From assembly GCA_001664505.1 (NCBI GenBank), contig CP011806.1, positions 5,201,672 to 5,265,671 on the forward strand: a DNA stretch of 64,000 bases. Direction: 5' to 3'. A model generated the notes under the pieces. The model was not told the origin of the DNA. It saw only the letters and a list, made by a program, of their open reading frames with translations, and ran no database searches. Below, one piece after another: positions 40,697 to 51,825 of the stretch. Source of the DNA: Acidobacteria bacterium Mor1. GTDB taxonomy: Bacteria > Acidobacteriota > Polarisedimenticolia > Polarisedimenticolales > Polarisedimenticolaceae. A program made the position numbers and the translations under genes. Position 1 is the first letter of the stretch. Each line of letters starts with the position of its first letter.

Positions 40697-41917
40697 ATGC
40701 GAGTCGCCCTGATTCATGACTGGCTGACCGGCCGCCGAGGCGGCGAGAAGTGCCTCGAAGTCTTCGGGGAGCTCTTCCCCGATGCGCCGATCCACACCCT
40801 GGTGCATGAGCCGGGCGCGGTTTCCGCCGAGATCGACGCTCATCCGATCGTCCCGTCGTTTCTTCAGCGCATTCCCGGTGCGGTCAAACGCTACCGCGCG
40901 ATGCTGCCGTTGATGCCGGCAGCCATCGAGCAGCTCGATCTCGAGGGCTACGACCTGATCCTGAGTTCCAGCCACTGTGTGGCGAAAGGGGTGATCCCGT
41001 CCCCCGAGGCGCTACACCTGAGCTACGTGCACACGCCGATGCGCTACGCCTGGGATCTGCGGCACACCTACTTGCGGTCCCGCGGGCGGCTGACTCGCGC
41101 CGTCGCCCCGTTTCTGCTTCAGCGGCTGCGGGAGTGGGACGTGCATAGCGCCGCCCGGGTGGACCATTTCGCCGCCAACTCCTCCTTCGTGGCCCAGCGC
41201 ATCCGCCGCTACTACCGGCGCGACTCCGAGGTGATCCACCCACCCGTCGATACCGACTTCTTCGAACCGCCGGGAGGTGGGGAGGAGAGCGGGCAGCAGG
41301 CCGCCGCTCGGGGTGATCGCTACCTGATGGTTACCGCGTTGGTTCCCTCCAAGGGGGTCGACGAGGCGATCGAGGCGTTCAGGATCCTGGGACGTCCCCT
41401 GGATATCGTCGGCGGCGGTCCGATGGAGCGGACCTTGAAGCGCCGCGCTCCGGAGAACGTCCGCTTTCTCGGCTGGGTCAGCGACGACGAAGTGCGGCGC
41501 CGCTACGCCGAGGCCCGGGCGGTCGTCGTGGCCGGCATCGAGGACTTCGGCATCGTTCCACTGGAGGCTGCGGCCATGGGCTGTCCGGTGATTGCGCCGG
41601 CCCAGGGGGGTACCGGTGAGACGGTCATCCCCGCCGACCGGCCCAATCCGGTCGGCCCGGTCGCTGCCGGCCGTAGCGGTGAGCCCACCGGGATCCTGTT
41701 CGACCCGCCACGGGCCGACGCGCTGGTCGACGCCGTTCAGCGGTTCGAACGTCTCGAACAGGTATTCGAGCCCGGGGCATTGCGGGCTCACGCCCTCGGG
41801 TTCGGGCGAGACCGCTTCAAACGGGAGATCCTGGCGTTCATCGACCGGGCGCTGGAGGCTCGATCCTCCCGAGGGCGCAGGGTCGCCCACCTTGACATGG
41901 CCTCACGCCCGTCTTAA
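40697..41917 (+). CDS. GT4 family glycosyltransferase (WbaZ-like)
   Basis: 406 residues. The N-terminal RVALIHDWLTGRRGGEKCLE is characteristic of a mannosyltransferase-type GT4 subgroup. The middle has YVHTPMRYAWDLRHTYL, ANSSFVAQRIRRYYRRDSEV and IHPPVDTDFFEPP. The donor-site half has YLMVTALVPSKGVDEAIEAF, LDIVGGGPMERTLKR, VRFLGWVSDDEVRRRYAEAR and VAGIEDFGIVPLEAAAMGCP with the E-x7-E motif. It is isolated from the two glycan clusters but should work on the same kind of lipid-linked glycan. The consensus TATAAT lies just upstream. Confidence 0.9.
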   Translation: MRVALIHDWLTGRRGGEKCLEVFGELFPDAPIHTLVHEPGAVSAEIDAHPIVPSFLQRIPGAVKRYRAMLPLMPAAIEQLDLEGYDLILSSSHCVAKGVIPSPEALHLSYVHTPMRYAWDLRHTYLRSRGRLTRAVAPFLLQRLREWDVHSAARVDHFAANSSFVAQRIRRYYRRDSEVIHPPVDTDFFEPPGGGEESGQQAAARGDRYLMVTALVPSKGVDEAIEAFRILGRPLDIVGGGPMERTLKRRAPENVRFLGWVSDDEVRRRYAEARAVVVAGIEDFGIVPLEAAAMGCPVIAPAQGGTGETVIPADRPNPVGPVAAGRSGEPTGILFDPPRADALVDAVQRFERLEQVFEPGALRAHALGFGRDRFKREILAFIDRALEARSSRGRRVAHLDMASRPS

Positions 41918-41959
41918 CCCTGGCAATGCGGTGGGGCCCGTCCTGCTGAGCGAGAACGC

Positions 41960-42883
41960 ATGACGAACAAGGATTTCTACGAGGTGCTCGGTGTCCCGAG
42001 GGACGCCGACGAGAAGGCGATCAAGGCGGCTTACCGCAAGCTGGCCCGCCAGTACCATCCGGACCTCAATCAGGGCGATCAGGGCGCCGAGCAGAAGTTC
42101 AAGGAGGTCTCCGAGGCCTTCGCGGTGCTCTCCGACCCCGAGAAACGCGCCAAGTACGACCGGGGCGGGGCGCAGGCCTTCGGTCCGGACTTCAACCCCT
42201 TTCAGGGCATGGGCTTCGACTTCCGCACCGCAGGAGGCGGAGCTCAAGGCTTTCCCGATCTCTCCGAGTTGTTCGAGGCATTCGGCATGGGCGGGGGGGC
42301 CGGTATGGGGGGCCGCGGCCGCCCGCGGGCGCAGAAGGGGCAGAGCCTCGAACTGGAAGTCGAGGTCGCTTTCGCCGACGCGGTCAAGGGGGCGACTCTA
42401 CAGATGCAGGTACCCCGCCGGGTCTGGCGCGGCGGAGGTTTCCAACGCGTCGAGGAGCGCATCAAGGTGCGCGTCCCCGCCGGCATCGGAGACGGCGGCA
42501 AGGTTCGCCTGGCCGGCAAGGGGGACGAGGGTATGGGGGGCGGTCCCGCCGGGGATGTGTTCCTCGTGGTTCGGGTGACCCCGGATTCGACCTTCCGTCG
42601 CGAGGGGCAGAACCTGGTCGTCGACGTACCGGTAGGATTCGCGACGGCCGCCCTCGGCGGACAGGCCGACGTTCCGACCCTCGACGGCAGCGCCAAGATC
42701 AACATTCCCGCGGGAACCGCAAGTGGCCAGCGCTTCCGGCTCAAAGGCCGGGGAGTCCCCGGCCGCAACGGGAGCGCCGCCGGCGACCTGCTGGCGGTGC
42801 TGCAGATCGCGCCGCCGAAAGACCTCGACCCCAAGTCTCGCGAGCTGATCGAGGAGTTCGCGAAGCTCAATCCCGGTCCTTGA
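41960..42883 (+). CDS. cbpA: CbpA-type DnaJ co-chaperone
   Basis: 307 residues. The J domain (1-70) holds the HPD tripeptide at 33-35 in RKLARQYHPDLNQGD, the contact site for DnaK. A Gly/Phe-rich linker (about 75-120: GMGGGAGMGGRGRP) follows, then two DnaJ C-terminal beta domains (SLELEVEVAFADAVKGATLQ, VDVPVGFATAALGGQADVPT, GTASGQRFRLKGRGVPGRNG). The four-repeat zinc finger of DnaJ is absent, which defines the CbpA class. It should deliver substrates to DnaK. Its stop overlaps the start of the DUF2231 gene (TGATG). Confidence 0.93.
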   Translation: MTNKDFYEVLGVPRDADEKAIKAAYRKLARQYHPDLNQGDQGAEQKFKEVSEAFAVLSDPEKRAKYDRGGAQAFGPDFNPFQGMGFDFRTAGGGAQGFPDLSELFEAFGMGGGAGMGGRGRPRAQKGQSLELEVEVAFADAVKGATLQMQVPRRVWRGGGFQRVEERIKVRVPAGIGDGGKVRLAGKGDEGMGGGPAGDVFLVVRVTPDSTFRREGQNLVVDVPVGFATAALGGQADVPTLDGSAKINIPAGTASGQRFRLKGRGVPGRNGSAAGDLLAVLQIAPPKDLDPKSRELIEEFAKLNPGP

Positions 42884-43314
42884 TGAGCCTGCACCTGTTG
42901 CATCCGGCGATGGTGCACTTCTCCATCGCGTTTCTCGTCGCCGGCGCGGTGATCGAATCGGTCGGTACCCTCACCGAACGATCCGCGGCTTCCCGCTTCG
43001 GAACGGTGCTGCTGGCGTTGGGGACGGTGAGCGTGGTCGCGACTCTGGCCACCGGCTACCTGGCGGCCAACACCCTCGACATTCCCGCCGCCGCCCAGGC
43101 GACCTTCGATGCCCACGAGCGCAACGGTTGGATCGTGCTGGCGCTCTTTGGCCTGGGGTTCTTCTGGAAGGCGCTCTATCGGGGCACGCTACCGCCGCTT
43201 CAGGCACGGCTCCACGCGGTCTACCTGCTGGCTGCCGCGGCCTTCGTGCTCTACAGCGGCTACCTCGGCGCGGAACTGGTCTACGACCACGGAGTCGGCG
43301 TCGGCGTGCGCTGA
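42883..43314 (+). CDS. DUF2231 membrane protein
   Basis: About 143 residues and four membrane helices. LHPAMVHFSIAFLVAGAVIE at the start is diagnostic of DUF2231, in which the histidines of LHPxxVHF recur. Further helices are GTVLLALGTVSVVATLATGY, GWIVLALFGLGFFWKALY and VYLLAAAAFVLYSGYLG. Function is unknown; a heme or metal role has been considered for relatives because of the conserved histidines. ATG 42883 is coupled to the CbpA stop codon. Confidence 0.85.
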   Translation: MSLHLLHPAMVHFSIAFLVAGAVIESVGTLTERSAASRFGTVLLALGTVSVVATLATGYLAANTLDIPAAAQATFDAHERNGWIVLALFGLGFFWKALYRGTLPPLQARLHAVYLLAAAAFVLYSGYLGAELVYDHGVGVGVR

Positions 43315-43338
43315 GTCCGCCGGCCTCGCCGCTCGGAC

Positions 43339-44214
43339 TCAGTCCTCGTTGGTCAAGAGATCCCGCATCTCCTGTAGCCGGGCCTTGTCCTCGTCGGCCA
43401 GATTCGGGTAACGCAACCCCAGGGCGATCAGGTTGTCGCGCAGGATCTTCGCCACGGTCAGGCGCATGAACGGCTTGTCGTCGGCGGGGATGGCGTACCA
43501 GGGGGCCCAGGGCCGCGACGTTTCGTTGAGTGCCTCCTGGTAGGCCTTCATGTAGTCCTTCCAGTAGCCGCGCTCCTTGACGTCCGCCACCGAGAATTTC
43601 CAGTTCTTCTCGGGCTCATCGATACGCGAGAGGAAACGGCGTTTCTGTTCGTCCCGGGAGACGTTGAGGAAGAACTTGAGGATCAGCGTGCCGTTTCGCG
43701 CCAGGTGTTTCTCGTGGTCGCGGATCGAACTCATGCGGTGCTTCCAGATCTTTTCCCGGTCGACGTCCGCAGGCAGCCGCTGCCCGTCGAGAATCCCCGG
43801 GTGCACCCGCACCACCAGCACCTCCTCGTAGTAGCTGCGATTGAAGATTCCGATGCGGCCGCGTTCGGGCAGCCGCCGGGCGGTTCTCCAGAGGAAGTCG
43901 TGGTCCAGCTCCTCGGAACTCGGTTTCTTGAACGAGAAGACCTGGCAGCCGGCGGGGTTGATCCCGCTCATCACCGCGCGGATCGTGCCGTCCTTGCCCG
44001 CCGCGTCCATCGCCTGGAACACCAGGAGCACCGAATACCGGTCGTGGGCGTAGAGCCTGCGCTGGAGGTCGTCGAGCTCCTCCTGCACCTCGGCCAGCTC
44101 TTCCTTGAGCTTCTTCTTGCCTGGGGTGCCGTCGGGGGGCTCGTTGGGCCAGCGATCGATCTTGAAGTCGTCGTCGAAGGGGACCAGGTAGTCGTGTTTC
44201 AACGCGTCGCGCAT
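43339..44214 (-). CDS. ppk2: Polyphosphate kinase 2 family protein
   Basis: About 291 residues. The P-loop is [12 protein letters not shown] (Gly73-Lys74), as in PPK2 enzymes, followed by [54 protein letters not shown], the lid-module arginines in [20 protein letters not shown], and the end signature [20 protein letters not shown]. The [11 protein letters not shown] form suggests a class that phosphorylates AMP or ADP from polyphosphate. ATG 44214 has GGAGG upstream; a longer frame exists but has no support. The gene stands alone on the minus strand, after the terminator of the next upstream gene. Confidence 0.92.
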   Translation of the reverse strand: MRDALKHDYLVPFDDDFKIDRWPNEPPDGTPGKKKLKEELAEVQEELDDLQRRLYAHDRYSVLLVFQAMDAAGKDGTIRAVMSGINPAGCQVFSFKKPSSEELDHDFLWRTARRLPERGRIGIFNRSYYEEVLVVRVHPGILDGQRLPADVDREKIWKHRMSSIRDHEKHLARNGTLILKFFLNVSRDEQKRRFLSRIDEPEKNWKFSVADVKERGYWKDYMKAYQEALNETSRPWAPWYAIPADDKPFMRLTVAKILRDNLIALGLRYPNLADEDKARLQEMRDLLTNED

Positions 44215-44245
44215 GCGGGACCTCCAGGATGGCCCGCATCCTAAC

Positions 44246-44272
44246 AAAAAAGGCCCCGCCGATGGCGGGGCC
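44246..44272 (-). terminator. Intrinsic terminator after the choice-of-anchor I gene
   Basis: On the minus strand a perfect 9-bp stem (GGCCCCGCC / GGCGGGGCC, 44252-44272, 3-base loop) is followed by six T residues (44251-44246). It is the clearest terminator in the window. Confidence 0.85.
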
Positions 44273-44334
44273 CCGAAGGAATCGAAGGCCGGAGGCATCC
44301 GCCGGTTCGCGCGGCACCTCCGTTCCGATGTTGG

Positions 44335-45981
44335 CTACTCGAGACCGAAGGTCTTGGCGCCGTTGCCGGTGGCCGGAGCGTCGACGCTGACCTCATCGCG
44401 GGCGGAGCGAGAGCCCTTGCCTACGACGGTGATGCCGTACACCGTGGTGGTGCCGCTGACCTCGTTGCCTACGACCAGCAGCGGGCTGCCCGTCGGGCTG
44501 TCGCCTGCGGAGATGAAGGCCAGGCCTTCGGGACCCAGGTCACCCGCATCAGGGCTCGTTTCGTCGGCCGAGAAGTCGCGGTTCTGGACATAGGTCTCGA
44601 AGCTGGGCGAGAACGGGTTGGTGATGTCGTAAACCATGATGCCGCCGACCCGCTCCAGGCCGATGAAGGCGTAGGTGCGGTTGCGGACCTTGCCGACCAC
44701 GACACCTTCAGGCTCGGGACCCTTATCGTCGCTGCGGGCGTCGAACGAGCCGTTGTCGTCGTTGTTGGAGTTGAAGTTGTCCGGGTCGCGCTCGGCGGTG
44801 ATGCGCTCGAAATCGTCGCCGCTGTCGTAGATCAGCTTGCCGCCGGCAGAGAAGATCGAGAACGAGCGGGCGCCGTAGCCGAAGAGTTCCTCGACGTAGC
44901 CGTCACCGTCGGTGTCGCCGTTGACGGTGGTGCTGTTGAGACGGCCGAGGTTCTCGTCCTCCTGCAGTTCGGCGGCGTCGGGGAAGACCATCGGGTCGAG
45001 CACCAGATCTTTGATCCGCGCTTCCTCGGAGAAACCGTCGTAGTCGCGGGCGTCCCCTTCGTTGGCGGTCACGATGTAGTTCTGCCCGCGGTAGCGGTAG
45101 AGGGCGATGGCATCGGGTTGGTAGAAGCCCTTGACCGGCCAGTTGGCGATGTTGATCGCGTCGTCCCGGTTGCTGGCATCCAGGGCATTGCCCGCCAGGC
45201 TGTGGTCCTTGGTGCCCAGGCCGAACAGGTCGGTGACGATTCCGAATCGCACGTCGATCACGCCGATGGCGTTGTTTTCCTGGCAGACCACCCAGGCCTT
45301 CTTGGAGTTCCGGGAGACCACGATGTACTCGGGTTCGAGGTCCTGGGCCACGCTTGCGCCGGGGCCGAAGATGCGGATGCTCGGATCGAGCACGGCGTCA
45401 TTGTAGGCCTCGAAGCCGACGGTGAGCACGGTAGCGTCGGCCACGCCGTGCTTGATGTCGATAATGCTGACCGAACCGACCGGGTCGACCACATAGTCGT
45501 CGTCGGGCTCACCCTCGTTGGCCACCAGGATCTTGTCGCCGTCGGGAGTGAACGTGACCATGTCCGGCAACGCGCCGGCTTCGACGGTGCCGAGGAAGTC
45601 GCCGTCGACGTTGAAGAAGGCGATGACGCCATTGTCCTGGGCGACCTCGGCCTCGATGGCCACGGCCACCAGCGCCATGCGGCCCGGCTCGGCGGGGCGT
45701 ACCGCGACACTGTTGGCGCCGCCACCGAAGGCGGTGGCGTCGATCGAGAACAGCTTGACCAGGTTTTCCGGATCAGAGGTGTCCAGCACGTCCACCGAGG
45801 CGGCGTCGGCGTTGATCACGAACAGGCGCTGAGATCCGGGCTCGTGGGCCACGATTTCGGCGGCGCCTTCGTCGAAGATGCCTGTTTCGTAGCTGCCGAG
45901 CACTTCGAGCTCGATGCCGGCGAGGGCGGGAGTGGACAGGGCCGCGAAGGCGAGCGCGGCGGTGGCAATGGCCTTCTTCAA
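44335..45981 (-). CDS. Exported choice-of-anchor I family protein
   Basis: About 548 residues. TTG 45981 is preferred over ATG 45996 because GAGGAG lies seven bases upstream and the protein then starts MKKAIATAALAFAALSTPAL, a model signal peptide. The body is a propeller of the choice-of-anchor I type: LGSYETGIFDEGAAEIVAHE, QRLFVINADAASVDVLD, GANSVAVRPAEPGRMALVAV, PDGDKILVANEGEPDDDY, SVSIIDIKHGV, PEGVVVGKVRNRTYAFIGLE and LGPEGLAFISAGDSPTGSPL. Related proteins are secreted, sometimes joined to phosphatase domains, and of unclear function. It ends in a strong intrinsic terminator. Confidence 0.88.
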   Translation of the reverse strand: MKKAIATAALAFAALSTPALAGIELEVLGSYETGIFDEGAAEIVAHEPGSQRLFVINADAASVDVLDTSDPENLVKLFSIDATAFGGGANSVAVRPAEPGRMALVAVAIEAEVAQDNGVIAFFNVDGDFLGTVEAGALPDMVTFTPDGDKILVANEGEPDDDYVVDPVGSVSIIDIKHGVADATVLTVGFEAYNDAVLDPSIRIFGPGASVAQDLEPEYIVVSRNSKKAWVVCQENNAIGVIDVRFGIVTDLFGLGTKDHSLAGNALDASNRDDAINIANWPVKGFYQPDAIALYRYRGQNYIVTANEGDARDYDGFSEEARIKDLVLDPMVFPDAAELQEDENLGRLNSTTVNGDTDGDGYVEELFGYGARSFSIFSAGGKLIYDSGDDFERITAERDPDNFNSNNDDNGSFDARSDDKGPEPEGVVVGKVRNRTYAFIGLERVGGIMVYDITNPFSPSFETYVQNRDFSADETSPDAGDLGPEGLAFISAGDSPTGSPLLVVGNEVSGTTTVYGITVVGKGSRSARDEVSVDAPATGNGAKTFGLE

Positions 45982-46107
45982 AGCGTTGCTCCTCATCGAA
46001 CAGTGTTCTTCTGGATGCTCGGAGTCCGGAGGAACCCGGCCGCGAGCGAGAGCAACATTTCAGGCGCTTGTGAAGGATGGGTGACAGGCGGGTGACCAAA
46101 CGCGAAC

Positions 46108-46127
46108 GCCGCCCCGGAGGGCGGCGT
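46108..46127 (-). terminator. GC hairpin after the TerB-like gene
   Basis: CGCCGCC pairs with GGCGGCG around a 5-6-base loop, 30 bases after the stop at 46157. The following sequence is only mildly T-rich. Confidence 0.4.
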
Positions 46128-46156
46128 CGTTGGTGCGTTCGATCCTGGCCCTCAGG

Positions 46157-46720
46157 TCAGCTGAGCACGCTCTCCAGATCGTCGAGCGTGGCCTGCTCCT
46201 GTGCGGAGACCTTCTTGCCCAGGCCGAGGAAGCCGCCGGAGGCTTCGGCGACCTTGCGGGCGCCGCCGATCAGGCTGTCCCTTACCTCGGTCCGCTGGAC
46301 CTCGGTGCAGGATTCCCACAGGGTGCGGGCGTAGCGCTTCCAGGCGTTGATCAGGCCGGGGCTCGGCTGAGTCTCGAGCCAGCTTTCCAGCAGGGTACGG
46401 GCGGAGCTGTCCGCAGCGACGCCGTGCTCGGTGGCAGCCTTGAGGATCGCCTCCCGCTCCTTGTCGGAGATCGAGCCGTCGGACCAGGCCACCACGGCGA
46501 GGGGGACCAGGGACAGCGCCAGGGCGGTCTCGGGCTCGATTCCCAGGCGGTTCAGGTGGTCGACCAACTCGTCGTCCTGGATGCCCAGTACCTCGCGCAG
46601 CATCTGGCGCTTTTCGGCGAGCTCTTCCTTGGCCCGCAGCTTGTCCAGCAGGCGGCGGTTCTCCGCCAGAAAGAACTCTTCTTCCAGGTTTCGGGCATCG
46701 GGGTGCAAGGGCTGCGACAT
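46157..46720 (-). CDS. TerB-like helical protein
   Basis: About 187 residues, all-helical and soluble. The central part, LALSLVPLAVVAWSDGSISD followed by KEREAILKAATEHGV, matches the TerB/tellurite-resistance-like domain, where the acidic DG-x-IS-x-xE loop binds metal. The N-terminal coiled region has EEEFFLAENRRLLDKLRAKE. The C-terminal GGFLGLGKKVSAQEQATLDD is shared with TerB-like family members. The ATG has GGAGG about ten bases upstream, and TATACT at 46758-46763 is a plausible -10 box. A role in metal or envelope stress is possible but unproven. Confidence 0.8.
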   Translation of the reverse strand: MSQPLHPDARNLEEEFFLAENRRLLDKLRAKEELAEKRQMLREVLGIQDDELVDHLNRLGIEPETALALSLVPLAVVAWSDGSISDKEREAILKAATEHGVAADSSARTLLESWLETQPSPGLINAWKRYARTLWESCTEVQRTEVRDSLIGGARKVAEASGGFLGLGKKVSAQEQATLDDLESVLS

Positions 46721-46853
46721 CGGGCCAATCCTCCGCTTCGATCCGTTTGAGAGCGCGAGTATAGGGCAAACCCGGGGCCCGGCGCCCGTTCCCGGCTCAA
46801 GTCCCTCCACGGCATTCCGATAGGGCCAACGGGGGTCTGTGGGTGAGGTGCGT

Positions 46854-48905
46854 ATGGATGGGCGGTATCCACGGTGTGGAGGCCCGGGTGCTTCGTCGCC
46901 GGCGCGGCGACTCCGGAGCCTCGCGGTGCTTTTTGCGGGCGTCCTGCTGGCCTGCGCCGGCGGCGGGGAGGTCTGGGCGGAGTCCGGAGCCGATGCCGAC
47001 CTGACTCAGCTCAGCCTCGAGGAGCTGATGCAGGTCGAGGTCCGCTCGGCGGCCAGGCGGGAGCAGCCGATTTCCGAGGCGGCGGCGGCGATCGACGTCA
47101 TCACCCGGGAAGACCTGGCCCGCAGCGGCATCACGACGGTGGCCGAGGCGCTGCGGATGGTGCCGGGGATGCAGGTGGCGCAGATCGCCGGCGGGCGCTG
47201 GGCGATCTCGGCCCGCGGCTTCCCCCAGCGTTCGGCCAACAAGATGCTGGTGCTCCAGGACGGCCGCAGCCTCTACACCCCCTTGTTCGGAGGGGTGTAC
47301 TGGGAGAGTCAGGACCTCTCCCTCGACGACATCGAGCGGATCGAGGTGATCCGCGGCCCCGGCGGCACCCTGTGGGGAGCCAACGCGGTAGCCGGAGTGG
47401 TGAACATCATCACGCGCTCGGCGGCGCAGACCCAGGGGGGACAGGTCGACCTGGTCGCCGGCGACGAGCAGGTGCGTACCCATTTCCGCTACGGCGCGCC
47501 TGTCGGCTCACGGGGACATCTGCGGGTGTTCGCCCAGGGCACGGCAGCCGATACCCAGGCCATGCCCGGTGGAGGCCAGGCCTTCGACGGTTGGGATCAA
47601 TGGGCGGCCGGTTTTCGCGCCGACTGGAAGACCGGGAGCGGAAACGAGATCACGCTGAGCGGAAGCGCCTCCGACGGCACCTTCGACGGGCTGGCCAATC
47701 GGGCCTCGCTCGCTCCACCCTTCAGCGAGCAGATGCCCTTCTCCCAGACGCTGGCGACCCAGCACCTGCTCGGGACATGGACCCGGGAGGGGCAGGGCGG
47801 TCGTCAGGACCGCTGGCAGTTCTTTGTCGACCGTATCGACCGGGTCGCCTTCGAGATCGATGAGGATCGTTTCACTGCCGACGTCGAGTTCCAGCAGATG
47901 CGTAGTCTGGGGGAGCGTCACAGTCTGGTCTGGGGCGGCGGCGCGCGGATGACCACCGACAGCCTGGCGGAAAGCGCGGTGATTCGAATCCCAGACCTGA
48001 AGCGGGACGACTATCTGTACAGCGCATTCGTTCAGGACGAGATTCAGCTGTCCGAGGACACCCGGCTGATCGCCGGCGCCAAGTGGGAGCAGAACGACTA
48101 CACCGGCCTGGAGTTCCAGCCCAGCCTGCGTCTGACCCACCGGGTCGGCCCGGGCAGCCTGTGGGCCTCGGCCAGCCGGGCGATCCAGTTGCCCTCGAGG
48201 CTGGTCAGCGAGACCGAGATCGATGTCGCCGCGTTCCCCGATCCCGGGGGCTCGGGAGCGGTGAACGTGATCTCGGTGATCGGAAACCCGGAGCTCAAGG
48301 CCCAGAACCTGCACGCCTACGAGGCCGGGCTGCGCCGCTGTAGCGGCCGCGAGTTCTGTTTCGACCTCGCCGCCTTCTACTACGAGTTCCGGGACGTGAC
48401 CAGCACCCAAACCCTGGCTCCGGAGGTGATCCCGGGGATTCCGGTCCGGGTCACGCTGCCGTTCCTGCTGGTCAACGGGCGGGAGATCGACGCCCACGGC
48501 GTCGAGTTGAGCGCGAACTGGTCGCCGGTGGAGAACGTGAGAGTTCGGGGTTGGTACGCCTACCTCGATCTGGGCACGCCACCGGTGAATCCGCTGCTGG
48601 CTCCCAGGGACGCGTTCCATGCCGAACACCACGCCCACCTACGGATCCAGGTCGACCCGTCGCCGCGATGGTCGATCGATCTGCTGGGCTACTACGTCGG
48701 CCGCAGGCCCTATGTGCCCCAGCCGGTTCAGAGCTTCACCCGGGTCGATGCCAACGTGCGCTACCGCGTTCAGGACTCGATGACCGTGTCGATCGCGGTG
48801 CAAAACGCCCTGGACGATCGCCATCTCGAATACACCGGGGAGTCCTTCATCGTCTCCTCCGAGATCGAGCGCAGCGCGCTCGCGCGGGTGATCTGGGCGT
48901 TTTGA
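46854..48905 (+). CDS. TonB-dependent outer-membrane receptor
   Basis: About 683 residues. The signal peptide (LRSLAVLFAGVLLACAGGG) precedes a short region LTQLSLEELMQVEVRSAARR. The plug domain (about 55-170) contains ISEAAAAIDVITREDLARSG, VAEALRMVPGMQVAQIAGGR, NKMLVLQDGRSLYTPLFGG, DDIERIEVIRGPGGTLWGAN and AVAGVVNIITRSA, all standard. The barrel ends with an aromatic residue (VIWAF). It belongs to the iron-complex/vitamin-type receptors; the LSLEELM start is common to receptors sitting beside YfiR-like genes. It is the first gene of an operon with the YfiR-like and kinase genes (TTGA overlap). The ligand is unknown. Confidence 0.93.
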   Translation: MDGRYPRCGGPGASSPARRLRSLAVLFAGVLLACAGGGEVWAESGADADLTQLSLEELMQVEVRSAARREQPISEAAAAIDVITREDLARSGITTVAEALRMVPGMQVAQIAGGRWAISARGFPQRSANKMLVLQDGRSLYTPLFGGVYWESQDLSLDDIERIEVIRGPGGTLWGANAVAGVVNIITRSAAQTQGGQVDLVAGDEQVRTHFRYGAPVGSRGHLRVFAQGTAADTQAMPGGGQAFDGWDQWAAGFRADWKTGSGNEITLSGSASDGTFDGLANRASLAPPFSEQMPFSQTLATQHLLGTWTREGQGGRQDRWQFFVDRIDRVAFEIDEDRFTADVEFQQMRSLGERHSLVWGGGARMTTDSLAESAVIRIPDLKRDDYLYSAFVQDEIQLSEDTRLIAGAKWEQNDYTGLEFQPSLRLTHRVGPGSLWASASRAIQLPSRLVSETEIDVAAFPDPGGSGAVNVISVIGNPELKAQNLHAYEAGLRRCSGREFCFDLAAFYYEFRDVTSTQTLAPEVIPGIPVRVTLPFLLVNGREIDAHGVELSANWSPVENVRVRGWYAYLDLGTPPVNPLLAPRDAFHAEHHAHLRIQVDPSPRWSIDLLGYYVGRRPYVPQPVQSFTRVDANVRYRVQDSMTVSIAVQNALDDRHLEYTGESFIVSSEIERSALARVIWAF

Positions 48906-49452
48906 TCTCTTCCGCTCCAGTTCGGGGACGGTGCGTGATCGCGCTTGCGATCTGCGTGTTGCTCTGCGTCCCGGCGTCGCCCGCGGCTGATTTCGACGGG
49001 GCGGAGTACCGGGTCAAAGCGGCCTTCATCTACAACTTTGCCAAGTTCACCCGCTGGAGTGAAGACAAGAGCCGTCTCTGCGTCGCCGTCCTGGACGCGC
49101 CCCAGTTTGCCGAGACCCTGAGCCGGACCCTGGAGGGCAAGGCGGTCGAGGGCATCCCCATCGACGTGAAGCCGGTCGCCGACCCGGAACTGCTGGCGAG
49201 CTGTGACCTCGCGTTCATCCCGGCAGCCAGGTCCTCTTCCTACGCGGCGATCGTCGAGCTGTTGCGCGACAAGCCGGTCTTCGCGGTGGGGGACGATCCG
49301 GAGTTCGCCGAGGCCGGTGGGCTCGCCGCTTTCTATCTGGCCGACGAGAGAGTGCGCTTCGTGCTCAATCGGGGGACTCATCGCGCCGGCGGATTGGACA
49401 TCAGTTCTCAGCTCCTGCGGCTGGGCCGGATGGTCGACGGAGAGAAACGTCC

Positions 49453-49456
<4 letters not shown>
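48902..49456 (+). CDS. YfiR-like (DUF4154) periplasmic protein
   Basis: About 184 residues. The sequence after the signal peptide reads [20 protein letters not shown], the hallmark of DUF4154/YfiR. It continues with [80 protein letters not shown] and LLRLGRM. In Pseudomonas YfiR binds and silences the CHASE8 domain of YfiN. Here the neighbour is a histidine kinase with a YfiN-like sensor. TTG 48902 overlaps the receptor stop codon; GTG 48935 is an alternative that shortens the signal peptide. It is coupled to the kinase by TTGA. Confidence 0.88.
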
Positions 49457-51795
<2,339 letters not shown>

Positions 51796-51825
51796 AATCG
51801 GGGCGGTCATCGTCCCGAGGTTCCG